Of a stretch of 64,000 nt of DNA, positions 1-7,609 are shown one piece after another. Numbering within the stretch: the first letter of the stretch is position 1; every line of letters starts with the position of its first letter. Made by a program: the position numbers and the translations under genes. The notes under the pieces are model-generated. The model was not told the origin of the DNA, ran no database searches, and worked only from the letters and a program-made list of their open reading frames with translations. Origin of the DNA: SFLA01 sp045595785 (GTDB taxonomy: Bacteria > Bacillota > Clostridia > Oscillospirales > CAG-382); the NCBI GenBank assembly GCA_045595785.1, contig JAZOBE010000027.1:10467-74466 (forward strand), read 5' to 3'.

Positions 1-379
1 AAAACACTTCTCCTGCAGATACCGTTTTTGTTTTTTCACCGTTAAACGTAACAGAAACAAAATCGCATACGCGGTTATTTATGATCGACGCATTTTTCGG
101 GTCTGAAAAATCGCTTGCAAAAATATCCTTACCGCACACAGCTGCTTTAGCCTCGATCATACGCCAATTTCCGCAAGAAAGATTCTTTTGGCTTTGGCTT
201 CCGTCTGCGTAAGTGCTGTCTAATGCATCCGTAAACAGTAAAGAGTATTCGTGTTTTCCCGAAGCTGTTATTTTATAATATACTCTGCCGACTGTATTCC
301 TATCTGCAGACGATATAAAATAGAACTGATTACAGCTTGAAGCGAGCGAGTTTGAAGTATATTTATCAAAATATTCCAT
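1..379 (-). CDS. N-terminal part of an unrecognised protein (gene runs off the left edge)
   Basis: The frame is open from an ATG at 379 to the window edge, giving 126 residues. AAAGGAA lies just upstream of the ATG. The start has no signal peptide (MEYFDKYTSNSLASS) and is followed by a beta-rich stretch containing TDALDSTYADGS. Similar stretches are, from memory, found ahead of SGNH/GDSL hydrolase domains in Clostridia, but no catalytic motif is visible here because the rest of the gene is missing. A terminator separates it from the upstream membrane protein gene, so its promoter lies in or close to that short gap. Identity is a weak inference. Confidence 0.6.
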   Translation of the reverse strand, partial: MEYFDKYTSNSLASSCNQFYFISSADRNTVGRVYYKITASGKHEYSLLFTDALDSTYADGSQSQKNLSCGNWRMIEAKAAVCGKDIFASDFSDPKNASIINNRVCDFVSVTFNGEKTKTVSAGEVF

Positions 380-397
380 AATGAATTCCTTTATGCT

Positions 398-425
398 AAA
401 AACCGAGAGCGTCAAGCCCTCGGTT
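398..425 (-). terminator. Rho-independent terminator of the 437-1123 gene
   Basis: Stem AACCGAG (401-407) pairs with CTCGGTT (419-425). On the minus strand the stem is followed by a T tract. Confidence 0.7.
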
Positions 426-436
426 ATTTTGATATA

Positions 437-1123
437 TTAAACTGCGGCGCTTTCAGATGCAGTAGCTTCAATAGGCTCATCGTTGCTCTGAGGCAGAGGC
501 TCAAGCTTAAGCATGGTATAGAAGTATATAACCTTCGCCCAACCGCCGACAAAGGCATCGATTACGGTAACAACGATAGCGACAGTATTGTTGTTCTTTT
601 TATCAGCCTTGAAGATATCAAGCATATCGCGAAGATATACGTACTCAAAAACACCTGCGACAAACGCGGGAACCAGATGGAGAACGCTGGAGAACATACT
701 TAATATCTGACCCAAGCCGGGGATAATGTTAAGCACCAAGGTAATAAAAGACAATATAGCACCGCCGCAAATGGCAACCAGCAGATATATCCAGAAAGAA
801 GTGAAACGGTTCTTGATAGTTACCTTTCCGCCGAAGGCCTTTGCCTCTTTGTCACCTGCCATATCAGCAATTACAAACATGCGGAAATAACTTGAAAAGA
901 CGGGTATCCATGCAAGAAAAGCATACTTTCTGCCAAGCTTTTTTGAAAGCTTATAAACAGGATAAGCCGCAAGCAGGTACTGCGCTAAAGTAAAAATAAA
1001 TCCCACTATTGCTGTTACAGCACTGATCGTCAGCAGAACTGCGGAAAAGCCGAGCTCCGCAAAATCAAACCCAAGCGAAAACGCCTCAAGCACTCTGTCG
1101 AAATCTGTATAAGAATCACCCAT
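437..1123 (-). CDS. Multi-pass membrane protein of unknown function
   Basis: This is a 228-aa protein with about five hydrophobic segments (roughly residues 25-55, 65-85, 108-135, 145-165 and 185-205) and a charged, Glu-rich C-terminal tail. An in-frame TTG lies six bases upstream, but the ATG at 1123 is the better start because AGGAG sits 9 bases ahead of it. The gene stands alone with its own consensus promoter and terminator, and diverges from the MFS transporter gene. I do not recognise the family. The layout resembles small integral membrane proteins that adjoin signal-peptidase or DUF-type envelope proteins, but no catalytic motif is visible. Confidence 0.85.
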   Translation of the reverse strand: MGDSYTDFDRVLEAFSLGFDFAELGFSAVLLTISAVTAIVGFIFTLAQYLLAAYPVYKLSKKLGRKYAFLAWIPVFSSYFRMFVIADMAGDKEAKAFGGKVTIKNRFTSFWIYLLVAICGGAILSFITLVLNIIPGLGQILSMFSSVLHLVPAFVAGVFEYVYLRDMLDIFKADKKNNNTVAIVVTVIDAFVGGWAKVIYFYTMLKLEPLPQSNDEPIEATASESAAV

Positions 1124-1158
1124 AATCAAAATCTCCTTAACATTTTGTTAACATATTT

Positions 1159-1187
1159 ATTATACAGTGTGTGCCGAAAAATGTCAA
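1159..1187 (-). promoter_or_regulatory. SigA-type promoter for the 437-1123 gene
   Basis: On the minus strand: TTGACA (1182-1187), 17-bp spacer, TATAAT (1159-1164), a full consensus match. Confidence 0.8.
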
Positions 1188-1216
1188 TAAGGGAAAAAGG
1201 GATAATTCAAAATCTC

Positions 1217-1245
1217 TTGTAAACCGATTTTATTTGTGTTATATT
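1217..1245 (+). promoter_or_regulatory. SigA-type promoter for the MFS gene
   Basis: TTGTAA (1217-1222), 17-bp spacer, TATATT (1240-1245), with an extended -10 TGn. Confidence 0.65.
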
Positions 1246-1273
1246 ATAAAAAATCCAAAATCAAGGTAAAGTT

Positions 1274-2524
1274 ATGAATGCTAAAACACGCAGGCTAAAG
1301 TATGCTTGTTATACCGCCAATATATCTATGTCGGTAGTAGGAAATCTATCTCCCGTACTGTTTCTCACCTTCCGCTCGCTATACGAAATATCTTATTCAA
1401 TGCTTGGCCTGTTGGTGCTTATCAACTTTGTAACACAGCTGATCGTTGACCTTATATTCTCGTTTTTCTCTCACAAATTCAATGTTTCAAAGGCTGTTAA
1501 GCTGACACCTGTGCTCACGATTGCAGGACTGCTTATATATGCGTTATGGCCTTACGTTTTCCCCGGCTCAGTATATGTGGGGCTTGTTATCGGAACCATT
1601 CTGTTTTCGGCTTCAGGCGGGTTTAACGAGGTGCTTATAAGTCCGGTTATTGCCGCCATCCCCTCCGATGACCCTGACAGAGAGATGAGCAAGCTTCATT
1701 CCGTGTATGCATGGGGCGTTGTGTTCGTCATTGTCGTAAGTACATTGTTCCTGCTGTTTGCGGGCGGTGATTATTGGCAGCTGCTTGCACTGTTTTTCAT
1801 AATCGTTCCCCTTGTATCGGTGATATTATTTGCAGGTGCTGATATTCCGAAAATGGAAACTCCCGAAAAAGCATCAGGCATTCTTAAACAGCTGAAAAAC
1901 AAATCGCTTTGGCTTTGTGTGTTTGCAATATTCCTCGGCGGTGCATCGGAATGCACCATGGCACAATGGAGCTCAGGGTATCTTGAGCAAGCACTGGGAA
2001 TTCCCAAGGTGTGGGGCGATATTTTTGGTGTTGCTTTGTTTGCCGTAGCTCTTGGAACCGGCAGAAGCTTGTATGCAAAATTCGGTAAAAATATTGGTAA
2101 GATCCTCTTTTTGAGCGCAATAGGCGCAACCGTATGTTACCTTGTTGCGGCAGTTTCTCCTTTTCCTTTAATCGGTCTTCTCGCATGCGCCTTTACAGGC
2201 TTTTGTACTGCCATGCTTTGGCCCGGAAATCTTGTTGCCGCATCTGAACGTATACCTCACGGCGGTGTATTTCTGTTTGCTATGATGGCTGCGGGAGGAG
2301 ATTTGGGTGCATCGGTAGGTCCCCAGCTTGTTGGTGTTATTACAGACACAGTGGCGGCTCTCCCCTGCTCTGCCGATTTATCTTCAACTTTGGGTCTTGC
2401 ACCCGAACAGCTGGGAATGAAAGCAGGCATGCTTTTAGGTATGCTGTTCCCTTTGGTGGCTATCCCCTTGAACTTGTATATGTGGAAAATCGCTGACAGA
2501 AATAGAAAGCAAAATCAAAATTAA
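1274..2524 (+). CDS. MFS transporter
   Basis: The 416-aa protein has about 12 hydrophobic helices in two bundles separated by a charged central loop near residues 190-210 (KMETPEKASGILKQLKNKS). This is the usual size and layout of a major facilitator permease of the inner membrane. Short Gly-rich stretches such as FGVALFAVALGTGRSLYAKFG fit the loop motifs of the superfamily. The substrate cannot be read from sequence; the weak similarity is to fucose/sugar-type permeases. AAGGTA lies ahead of the ATG. It is a single-gene unit with its own promoter and a strong hairpin terminator at its end. Confidence 0.9.
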   Translation: MNAKTRRLKYACYTANISMSVVGNLSPVLFLTFRSLYEISYSMLGLLVLINFVTQLIVDLIFSFFSHKFNVSKAVKLTPVLTIAGLLIYALWPYVFPGSVYVGLVIGTILFSASGGFNEVLISPVIAAIPSDDPDREMSKLHSVYAWGVVFVIVVSTLFLLFAGGDYWQLLALFFIIVPLVSVILFAGADIPKMETPEKASGILKQLKNKSLWLCVFAIFLGGASECTMAQWSSGYLEQALGIPKVWGDIFGVALFAVALGTGRSLYAKFGKNIGKILFLSAIGATVCYLVAAVSPFPLIGLLACAFTGFCTAMLWPGNLVAASERIPHGGVFLFAMMAAGGDLGASVGPQLVGVITDTVAALPCSADLSSTLGLAPEQLGMKAGMLLGMLFPLVAIPLNLYMWKIADRNRKQNQN

Positions 2525-2531
2525 AAATTAA

Positions 2532-2571
2532 AAAGTCAGAGGACAATTGCCTCTGACTTTTACTTTTTTTG
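2532..2571. terminator. Bidirectional terminator between the MFS and nitroreductase genes
   Basis: AAAGTCAGAGG (2532-2542) pairs perfectly with CCTCTGACTTT (2550-2560). A T run follows on the plus strand and an A-rich stretch precedes it, so it can serve both convergent genes. Confidence 0.85.
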
Positions 2572-2579
2572 GATATTAT

Positions 2580-3110
2580 TTATTCCAACACAGTTACAAG
2601 TTCCTGAAGGGATTTGCGTTTTTTAGTACGGAGCGGATCGTTGGGCGCGGGATAGCCGATAGTTATAACGAGTCGGATAGTTCCGTCGATACCGCAGAGG
2701 GCGCGAAGCTTATCATTATCAAACCAGCCGAGGATGCAGGAGCCAAGTCCCTGCGCCGCCGCTTCTGCAGTGATATACGCCGCAGCGATACCGATGTCGA
2801 TGGAACGATAATCATTATGCTTAGCCTTTGCGCCGAGAGCGGCAGTTGCATTATATGGCTTTTCGGAGATTATTATCAAAGCCGCAGCATCATCCGCAAA
2901 CTTGTTCATACCCATACCTTGAGTATACTTGGCCGCGCGGGATGCAATTTCGCCTTTGCAGACTGTAAAATGATAGGGCTGACCGTTGCAGGCAGAAGGA
3001 GACAAACGGGCGGATTCAAGAATAGCGTTTATCTTTTCTTGTTCTACGGGACGCTCGGAATCATATTTACGGCAAGACTGACGGGTTTGGGCAATTTCTG
3101 TAAAATTCAT
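2580..3110 (-). CDS. Nitroreductase family FMN-dependent oxidoreductase
   Basis: The 176-aa protein begins MNFTEIAQTRQSCRKYDSER, the typical opening of the nitroreductase fold (Arg-Ser-x-Arg FMN phosphate contact). It continues with SARLSPSACNGQPYHF, the flavin-binding stretch, and ends with IGYPAPNDPLRTKKRKSL, the usual C-terminal clamp. The family reduces quinones, nitro compounds or enones using NAD(P)H; the real substrate is unknown. An upstream in-frame start at 3170 exists, but the ATG at 3110 has GGAG at a good distance and matches family starts. The gene stands between two terminators. Confidence 0.9.
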   Translation of the reverse strand: MNFTEIAQTRQSCRKYDSERPVEQEKINAILESARLSPSACNGQPYHFTVCKGEIASRAAKYTQGMGMNKFADDAAALIIISEKPYNATAALGAKAKHNDYRSIDIGIAAAYITAEAAAQGLGSCILGWFDNDKLRALCGIDGTIRLVITIGYPAPNDPLRTKKRKSLQELVTVLE

Positions 3111-3156
3111 ATATACGCTCCAAAAAATTAATAGTAAAGTTATATAGCACCCGACG

Positions 3157-3198
3157 AAAAAATCAAGCATATATCAAAAGACTACTGCTTGATTTTTT
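3157..3198. terminator. Terminator ending the eleven-gene minus-strand run
   Basis: A 13-bp perfect stem (3157-3169 with 3186-3198) carries A and T tracts on both sides. It overlaps the stop codon of the LspA-like gene and can work in both directions. Confidence 0.85.
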
Positions 3199-3847
3199 AC
3201 GTTTGCGGTTTCTCTGCTATTTCAATGTCTGCAACTTTTCTTTTAGTTTTAAGTTTTTTCAAAAACGCTGTAAGAGATTCTTTTTTATTGGGTAGTTTTG
3301 AATATTCAACACAAAACAATATTCCCCATATTATTACCAAGACAACTGCAATGCCCAAATAATAATCCTTTACATCAGCAGTTAAATGGCCAATGAGTGC
3401 TTTTCCGGAAGAATCGACAAACCCCTTTGAAATACAGATAAAATCGTGTGTACACTCCCAAAAAGCTCTGTCAATTATACCGCATGCTGACCCTGCCCCG
3501 ATAAAAACAACAGACGAGCTGACCAAAAAGCTTCTGCTCTTCATTTTAGCAAAAATCGAATAACTATACACAGCAAAAAGCACACACAATATGAGAAGGG
3601 ACAATATCAACGCTTCAAAAACATCGACCCATTTCCAGAATTGCACGTTAAATCCGAAAGCTTCCGCACGGTATTCCCACAGATTTGGATTTTCGTAATT
3701 TATCTTATGATGAATATGAACAGTATCTTCTACTTGATCAAGGGCTTTGTCGTCGGCTTCAAAACTATTTGTTATATAAATTTTTGCGCTTTGATCCGCA
3801 ACTATTAGCAAAAGAATTAAAAATACAACAGCCCATGCTTTTTTCAT
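3197..3847 (-). CDS. Divergent signal peptidase II (LspA)-like membrane protein
   Basis: The 216-aa protein has four hydrophobic segments. The first carries VADQSAKIYI, matching the conserved D-x-x-x-K of signal peptidase II. Later come GIIDRAFWECTHDFI, matching the G-N-x-x-D-R...DF box, and LTADVKDYYLG, matching F-N-x-A-D. The two catalytic aspartates of the family are therefore present, while the two conserved asparagines (N of GNxxDR, N of FNxAD) are replaced by Gly and Leu. It is longer than usual (about 150-170 aa) and has a Lys-rich tail. The ATG at 3847 lies one base after the preceding stop, so translation is probably coupled. A lipoprotein is encoded upstream in the same run. It could be a dedicated peptidase or a remodelled paralog. 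Confidence 0.7.
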   Translation of the reverse strand: MKKAWAVVFLILLLIVADQSAKIYITNSFEADDKALDQVEDTVHIHHKINYENPNLWEYRAEAFGFNVQFWKWVDVFEALILSLLILCVLFAVYSYSIFAKMKSRSFLVSSSVVFIGAGSACGIIDRAFWECTHDFICISKGFVDSSGKALIGHLTADVKDYYLGIAVVLVIIWGILFCVEYSKLPNKKESLTAFLKKLKTKRKVADIEIAEKPQT

Positions 3848-3848
3848 T

Positions 3849-4301
3849 CTATTTACCCAACAGTTCATATTTCAACTCATTTATAAATCTGTGCGCAAAC
3901 AAACGAGTGTCCGCAAACACAAACATTACAAGAAATAGAAACATTGCGAGCGGTATGAACCCTGCATAATCACCGAAGTGTATAAACGCAAGAAATCCAA
4001 AAATCTGCAAAAGCACAAGAAAGCAAGAACAAAGAAACGTAAAAATACGGGCGAATTTGTTTAAGGAAAAGGTCAACACTATATCAAATTTTTTATTACT
4101 TTCATTCACTTTTGCTTTGACATTGCAGATAGCCTTAAATGAATCTGCGGAAGGAATAAACACATAACCGTCCTCATCTTTGACACACGAAAACGAATGG
4201 TTGCCAACCTCAACCCGGGCAGAAAGAAACGAGGTATCTATATCGGAATCGGCTGCAGAAACAGTTAGTGTTTTTTCAAATTCAAACAGTTTGATTTTCA
4301 T
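3849..4301 (-). CDS. Two-helix membrane protein of unknown function
   Basis: This 150-aa protein has a soluble beta-rich N-terminal part (about residues 1-85, beginning MKIKLFEFEKTLTVSA) and two adjacent transmembrane helices (about 86-132). It ends with a short charged tail, NELKYELLGK. It stops with TAG, one base ahead of the LspA-like start, and begins 16 bases after the previous stop, so it belongs to the same transcript. The ribosome site is weak, which suggests translational coupling. I do not recognise the family. Confidence 0.75.
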   Translation of the reverse strand: MKIKLFEFEKTLTVSAADSDIDTSFLSARVEVGNHSFSCVKDEDGYVFIPSADSFKAICNVKAKVNESNKKFDIVLTFSLNKFARIFTFLCSCFLVLLQIFGFLAFIHFGDYAGFIPLAMFLFLVMFVFADTRLFAHRFINELKYELLGK

Positions 4302-4317
4302 AAAGCATACCCAACAC

Positions 4318-5016
4318 TTACAAAAACCGCGACGTGGGACTTTCTACCTTGGGATATAGATATTCTTCGATAGCAACGGGAATAAACGGTTTCACATCGG
4401 TATGTGACGAGCAGAAATCAAGGATAATACGGTATACCTCGCCGTCTTTTCTGGCGGCATAATAATCCCAGTTTTGTTCCTGATTCAAAAAACTGCAGCT
4501 CCATTTGATCTTTACGTTTTTAAGGTCTTTTCGCTCGTGCCTTTGGGTATCGGCTTCTTTATCGGAAAAATAAAACATATACGTTTTTCCGTATTCTCGT
4601 TGATAGAGCAGAGTTTCAACTTCAAGATCATAATCCTTATTTGTATGGTCATAAGAAAAACCATAATCTTTAAGGTCTTTCCAGGGAATGATTATTTCAC
4701 CAAAGGGAGAAACACGGTGGACACCGACTTTATCAAAGACATAAGTATACAGAGCATCACGAAGGAAAAAGAAAAACAAAACCGGAAGTCCCAATACAAA
4801 AACAGACGAAATGATAAGCAATGCTATAGGAACGGCGTATGCTGCAAACGAGACCCAAAAGCGCACGTTTTCTTCAAGATCTACTGTCGATATCATATAT
4901 ATGCCAAGGATAAGCATCGGAATTGCAAGCAGGAATACACCGAACACAGCGCCCAATCTTGCTATGGATATACCTTTTCGGTTAAAGACAACTTTATCGT
5001 CGGTTACATCAAACAT
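4318..5016 (-). CDS. Membrane protein of unknown function with a cytoplasmic-type tail
   Basis: The 232-aa protein has two or three hydrophobic segments between residues 20 and 90 (RLGAVFGVFLLAIPMLILG and following), then a soluble, charged region rich in aromatic residues to the end. Within it, GVHRVSPFGEIIIPWKDLKDYGF resembles PH-like or YcxB-type membrane-adjacent beta domains, a loose fold-level impression only. AGAGGT lies 4 bases ahead of the ATG. Spacing to its neighbours is 16-25 bases, consistent with one operon. Confidence 0.75.
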   Translation of the reverse strand: MFDVTDDKVVFNRKGISIARLGAVFGVFLLAIPMLILGIYMISTVDLEENVRFWVSFAAYAVPIALLIISSVFVLGLPVLFFFFLRDALYTYVFDKVGVHRVSPFGEIIIPWKDLKDYGFSYDHTNKDYDLEVETLLYQREYGKTYMFYFSDKEADTQRHERKDLKNVKIKWSCSFLNQEQNWDYYAARKDGEVYRIILDFCSSHTDVKPFIPVAIEEYLYPKVESPTSRFL

Positions 5017-5041
5017 AATGACCTCTTTTATTCGTACTCAA

Positions 5042-5695
5042 CTATTTTTGTGGGTTGTGCGTAAGCCTGTGCTTAACCAATTCGTTATGACAGTTCCAGC
5101 AGGTTTTGCTGTGAAAATTGTTCGCGGTACCGCAAACTATGCAATGTCTGTGTTCGGAGCAGGGCTCGTGAACGTAGAAGTTATATTTGAAGCCGTAAAA
5201 GTGATAAACCTTGTCGCCGACAGAAAATTCGTCCACGTGGTTTTCGATTTTACCGGTGGCAACATTGTGTACGCTGCCCAAAATTGTAGCACTAATGCCG
5301 ACACGTTCTTTTACGCCCAGAGATTTTGCGGCGTGCTTTACCGTTTTTCCGTTTTGTTTTTGAATGGTAAGTATTATATCGTTCTTATAATAACCGCCGG
5401 GTTTCCCGCCGTTTACATACGTTGCCATGTTTGTTTTTATATCAATACCGGTAATAACCCCTTCCCAATTGCTGTCAAAAAGTATAGCGGGAAATCCGGA
5501 CACGGCAAAGGGAACAGAATATACTGCAATACCAATACATGCTATTGCAAAAGGCGGGATAAGCTCATAGGAAAATATCGTCTCACGGTAATAAAACGCC
5601 AAAGCTGTTATTGCCGCAAGCAAAGCCAGACATAACACCAAGCGCTTTAATATGTTCTTTGTGCGGTAGGTTATCAACGATTCGGGTAAGTTCAT
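5042..5695 (-). CDS. Two-helix membrane protein with C-terminal zinc ribbon
   Basis: The 217-aa protein has two transmembrane helices (about residues 18-36 and 43-70), a beta-rich soluble domain (about 75-170) that loosely resembles DUF3592-type domains, and a C-terminal ribbon with the pairs C-I-V-C and C-W-N-C, spaced as a treble-clef or zinc-ribbon site. GGGAGA precedes the ATG. It ends with TAG. The ribbon suggests a cytoplasmic metal-binding or protein-binding head on a membrane anchor. Function is unknown; it sits in the run that also holds flotillin and the LspA-like gene. Confidence 0.75.
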   Translation of the reverse strand: MNLPESLITYRTKNILKRLVLCLALLAAITALAFYYRETIFSYELIPPFAIACIGIAVYSVPFAVSGFPAILFDSNWEGVITGIDIKTNMATYVNGGKPGGYYKNDIILTIQKQNGKTVKHAAKSLGVKERVGISATILGSVHNVATGKIENHVDEFSVGDKVYHFYGFKYNFYVHEPCSEHRHCIVCGTANNFHSKTCWNCHNELVKHRLTHNPQK

Positions 5696-5720
5696 AAAAA
5701 CGTCTCCCGTTATGCATAAT

Positions 5721-6542
5721 TCATTTGCGGTTTAATGCTTCCATAATATCGTCATAGGTGTATATAGTTTCGGAATACGCCTCAAATATCGGTTCGTATT
5801 CCCTAATGATTACGAAATAACCTGTAGTTAATTCGTCGTATTTTAACAAGAGAAAGGCTCCATTTCGATATTCAAAGGTAATATGTTCATCGTTTCCTTC
5901 AAAAACATTTTCTAAAAGTAAATATGGGGTTTCGCTTGTTATTTTATCACTAGACAACGTTAAAACTTCAGAATCTAAAACGTCTTCAACGATAGCGTTA
6001 TCAAAAACATCAATAAACGCCAATAGGACATACGGTCCGATTTTCACGGCATGATGACCACACAAAGCCTCCAAACCATCGGAAAAACCGGAATCATTTG
6101 GATCGTGCAAGGTTTTCAACTCGTAGTTTTCAGCCGGATAATCGTGCCATAATCCATCAGAGTAATAGCCATAGTAAATTTGATATATTTCCGCATTTTC
6201 AGCAAATCCGCTGTCAGGAGCATCGGGAATTAATATTCCTCGTTTCGGAATAGAAATTCTAATTTTTTCGATTTCCATATCAGGACGTGGAACTAAATAC
6301 GCTTCTCTCGCCCTGCTTGAATGAAATGAAGCTGTTGTAGAATCACCGTATTGTTCTAATGCTTTTTCGTATGTAATAATCTTTTCTTCTTCGGGCTTGA
6401 AATCACCTTTTATAAGAATCGGTTGATCAAGCGTATCGCTGACATCATCAGAAATATCACCGCCGGAAGCGCAGGCGTAAAGCGACAAGCAGAGTGCAGT
6501 TATAAGTAATATCAAAACAATGGTATATATCTTGTTTTTCAT
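5721..6542 (-). CDS. Lipoprotein of unknown function
   Basis: This 273-aa protein starts with a type II signal peptide: a Lys-containing n-region, a long hydrophobic core and the lipobox L-Y-A-C at about residue 24. After the cysteine comes a Ser/Asp-rich linker (SGGDISDDVSDT) of the kind seen in other lipoproteins here. The rest is a soluble alpha/beta domain without recognised motifs. AAAGGA lies ahead of the ATG. It is the only lipoprotein in the run that also encodes the LspA-like protein, so it is a natural candidate substrate (inference). Confidence 0.8.
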   Translation of the reverse strand: MKNKIYTIVLILLITALCLSLYACASGGDISDDVSDTLDQPILIKGDFKPEEEKIITYEKALEQYGDSTTASFHSSRAREAYLVPRPDMEIEKIRISIPKRGILIPDAPDSGFAENAEIYQIYYGYYSDGLWHDYPAENYELKTLHDPNDSGFSDGLEALCGHHAVKIGPYVLLAFIDVFDNAIVEDVLDSEVLTLSSDKITSETPYLLLENVFEGNDEHITFEYRNGAFLLLKYDELTTGYFVIIREYEPIFEAYSETIYTYDDIMEALNRK

Positions 6543-6573
6543 AAGCCGCTTCCTTTCAAAACGTTAATCATTT

Positions 6574-6762
6574 TTAAGATTGACGATATGCAATTTGCTG
6601 TGACAGGGCGAAATCCATCTGGTAAACACTGCCGAATGCCTCGCCCTCTATAGGTTCTGACCAACGGCTTCTTTTCTGCTCGTGAAAATTATTATACCAA
6701 CACGCTTCTTCCTTTTTCTTTTCGCGCTTGAATTTGTTTAATACTTTTTTGAAGATATTCAT
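6574..6762 (-). CDS. Small basic protein of unknown function
   Basis: The frame encodes 62 residues, very Lys/Arg-rich in the first 20 (MNIFKKVLNKFKREKKKEE), which could form an amphipathic membrane-binding helix. A hydrophilic, aromatic-containing remainder follows. It begins 10 bases after the stop of the preceding gene and ends 31 bases before the lipoprotein, so it fits the operon spacing. The ribosome site (GCGGAA) is weak and overlaps the upstream stop, suggesting coupling. No family recognised. Confidence 0.6.
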   Translation of the reverse strand: MNIFKKVLNKFKREKKKEEACWYNNFHEQKRSRWSEPIEGEAFGSVYQMDFALSQQIAYRQS

Positions 6763-6772
6763 AATTTCCGCT

Positions 6773-7069
6773 TTATATTGATAAAAATATTAATCCGGCA
6801 ACAGCAAGTGCTGCGGTTATAGACAAGCTTATTATTGCGAGGATCTTACCGATTCGTACCATTTTGCAGGTCTCGCCATTGTTTTCTGTGCGAAATACTT
6901 TTTCTTTGTAAAGCGCATACACGGCAAAGATTATACCAAGCCAACCGGAAAAAACAAGTGAAAATATACCTAACCACAATACCTGATTGGGATATACGGT
7001 GCAGTGCTTATATTTTTTTACTTTGTCACCAGGCGCTTCTTCGTTATATTTATATTCATACGATGCCAT
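6773..7069 (-). CDS. Two-helix dispanin/CD225-like membrane protein (copy 2)
   Basis: This 98-aa protein starts MASYEYKYNEEAPGDK; the AGGAG ahead of this ATG lies next to the stop of the preceding paralog. It has a hydrophilic N-terminal third and two hydrophobic segments (about residues 38-60 and 78-97) joined by a charged loop with NNGETCKMVRIGKILAI. The shape W-L-G-I-I-F-A-V-Y-A-L followed by a basic loop and a second helix resembles bacterial CD225/dispanin or DUF4190-type proteins. It is clearly paralogous to its upstream neighbour, sharing the Y-K-Y start and the TCKMV-x-I-x-K-x-LAI block. Confidence 0.75.
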   Translation of the reverse strand: MASYEYKYNEEAPGDKVKKYKHCTVYPNQVLWLGIFSLVFSGWLGIIFAVYALYKEKVFRTENNGETCKMVRIGKILAIISLSITAALAVAGLIFLSI

Positions 7070-7079
7070 ATTGAACTCC

Positions 7080-7469
7080 TTAACACAAAGCACAAATTAA
7101 AGAAAGGACAGGAAGGATAAACGCTTCGGACACTTCGGAAGCATACATAATGGGAATTATAACCAAAAGGTAGAAATACCAACCAATGGCAACTGTATAC
7201 AACAATCCCGTAATAACAAGGTTGAGTATGGCAAGAACCTTGGCAATTTGTACCATTTTGCAGGTGACGCCATCGTTTTCAAAATGGTAGTTACGCACTT
7301 TCTGAAGCGCATAAATAGCAATAATTATACCCAACCCGCCCAAAAAGAAATAAGAAACTATTGAAATAATAAGAATTCTGTTGGGAAAAGCGGTTTTTAC
7401 CTTATATTCACCTACCGGTTCAGCCGGCGGTGCATCATGCTCATCATATACGTACTTATAGTTTGCCAT
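7080..7469 (-). CDS. Two-helix dispanin/CD225-like membrane protein (copy 1)
   Basis: The 129-aa product starts MANYKYVYDEHDAPP; the longer upstream frame is rejected because AAAGGA sits 8 bases ahead of the ATG at 7469. It has the same layout as the following gene: polar N-terminus, helix with GGLGIIIAIYAL, basic loop with NDGVTCKMVQIAKVLAI, second helix. It carries an extra hydrophobic C-terminal stretch of about 30 residues. Tandem duplication with divergence is evident. Dispanin-like proteins are membrane-bound and often near flotillin or stress genes; no enzymatic role is known. Confidence 0.75.
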   Translation of the reverse strand: MANYKYVYDEHDAPPAEPVGEYKVKTAFPNRILIISIVSYFFLGGLGIIIAIYALQKVRNYHFENDGVTCKMVQIAKVLAILNLVITGLLYTVAIGWYFYLLVIIPIMYASEVSEAFILPVLSLICALC

Positions 7470-7490
7470 TTTGTTTTCCTTTCTATATCC

Positions 7491-7523
7491 CCGAAGGGCA
7501 AAGACGTTTGCTTTGCCCCTCGG
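7491..7523 (-). repeat. Stable intra-operon hairpin without a T tract
   Basis: CCGA plus GGGCAAAG (7491-7503) pairs with CTTTGCCC plus TCGG (7511-7523) around a 7-base loop. It lies in the 140-base gap after flotillin, the largest gap of the run. Without a T tract it is more likely an mRNA processing or stability element than a terminator. Confidence 0.55.
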
Positions 7524-7609
7524 CTTTGGAGTATATACATGGCGGTTTGGCGTTACCACATATATCGTTGCCAATACCCGTTTTTGCCGCACGGGAAAGC
7601 GGAACTCAA

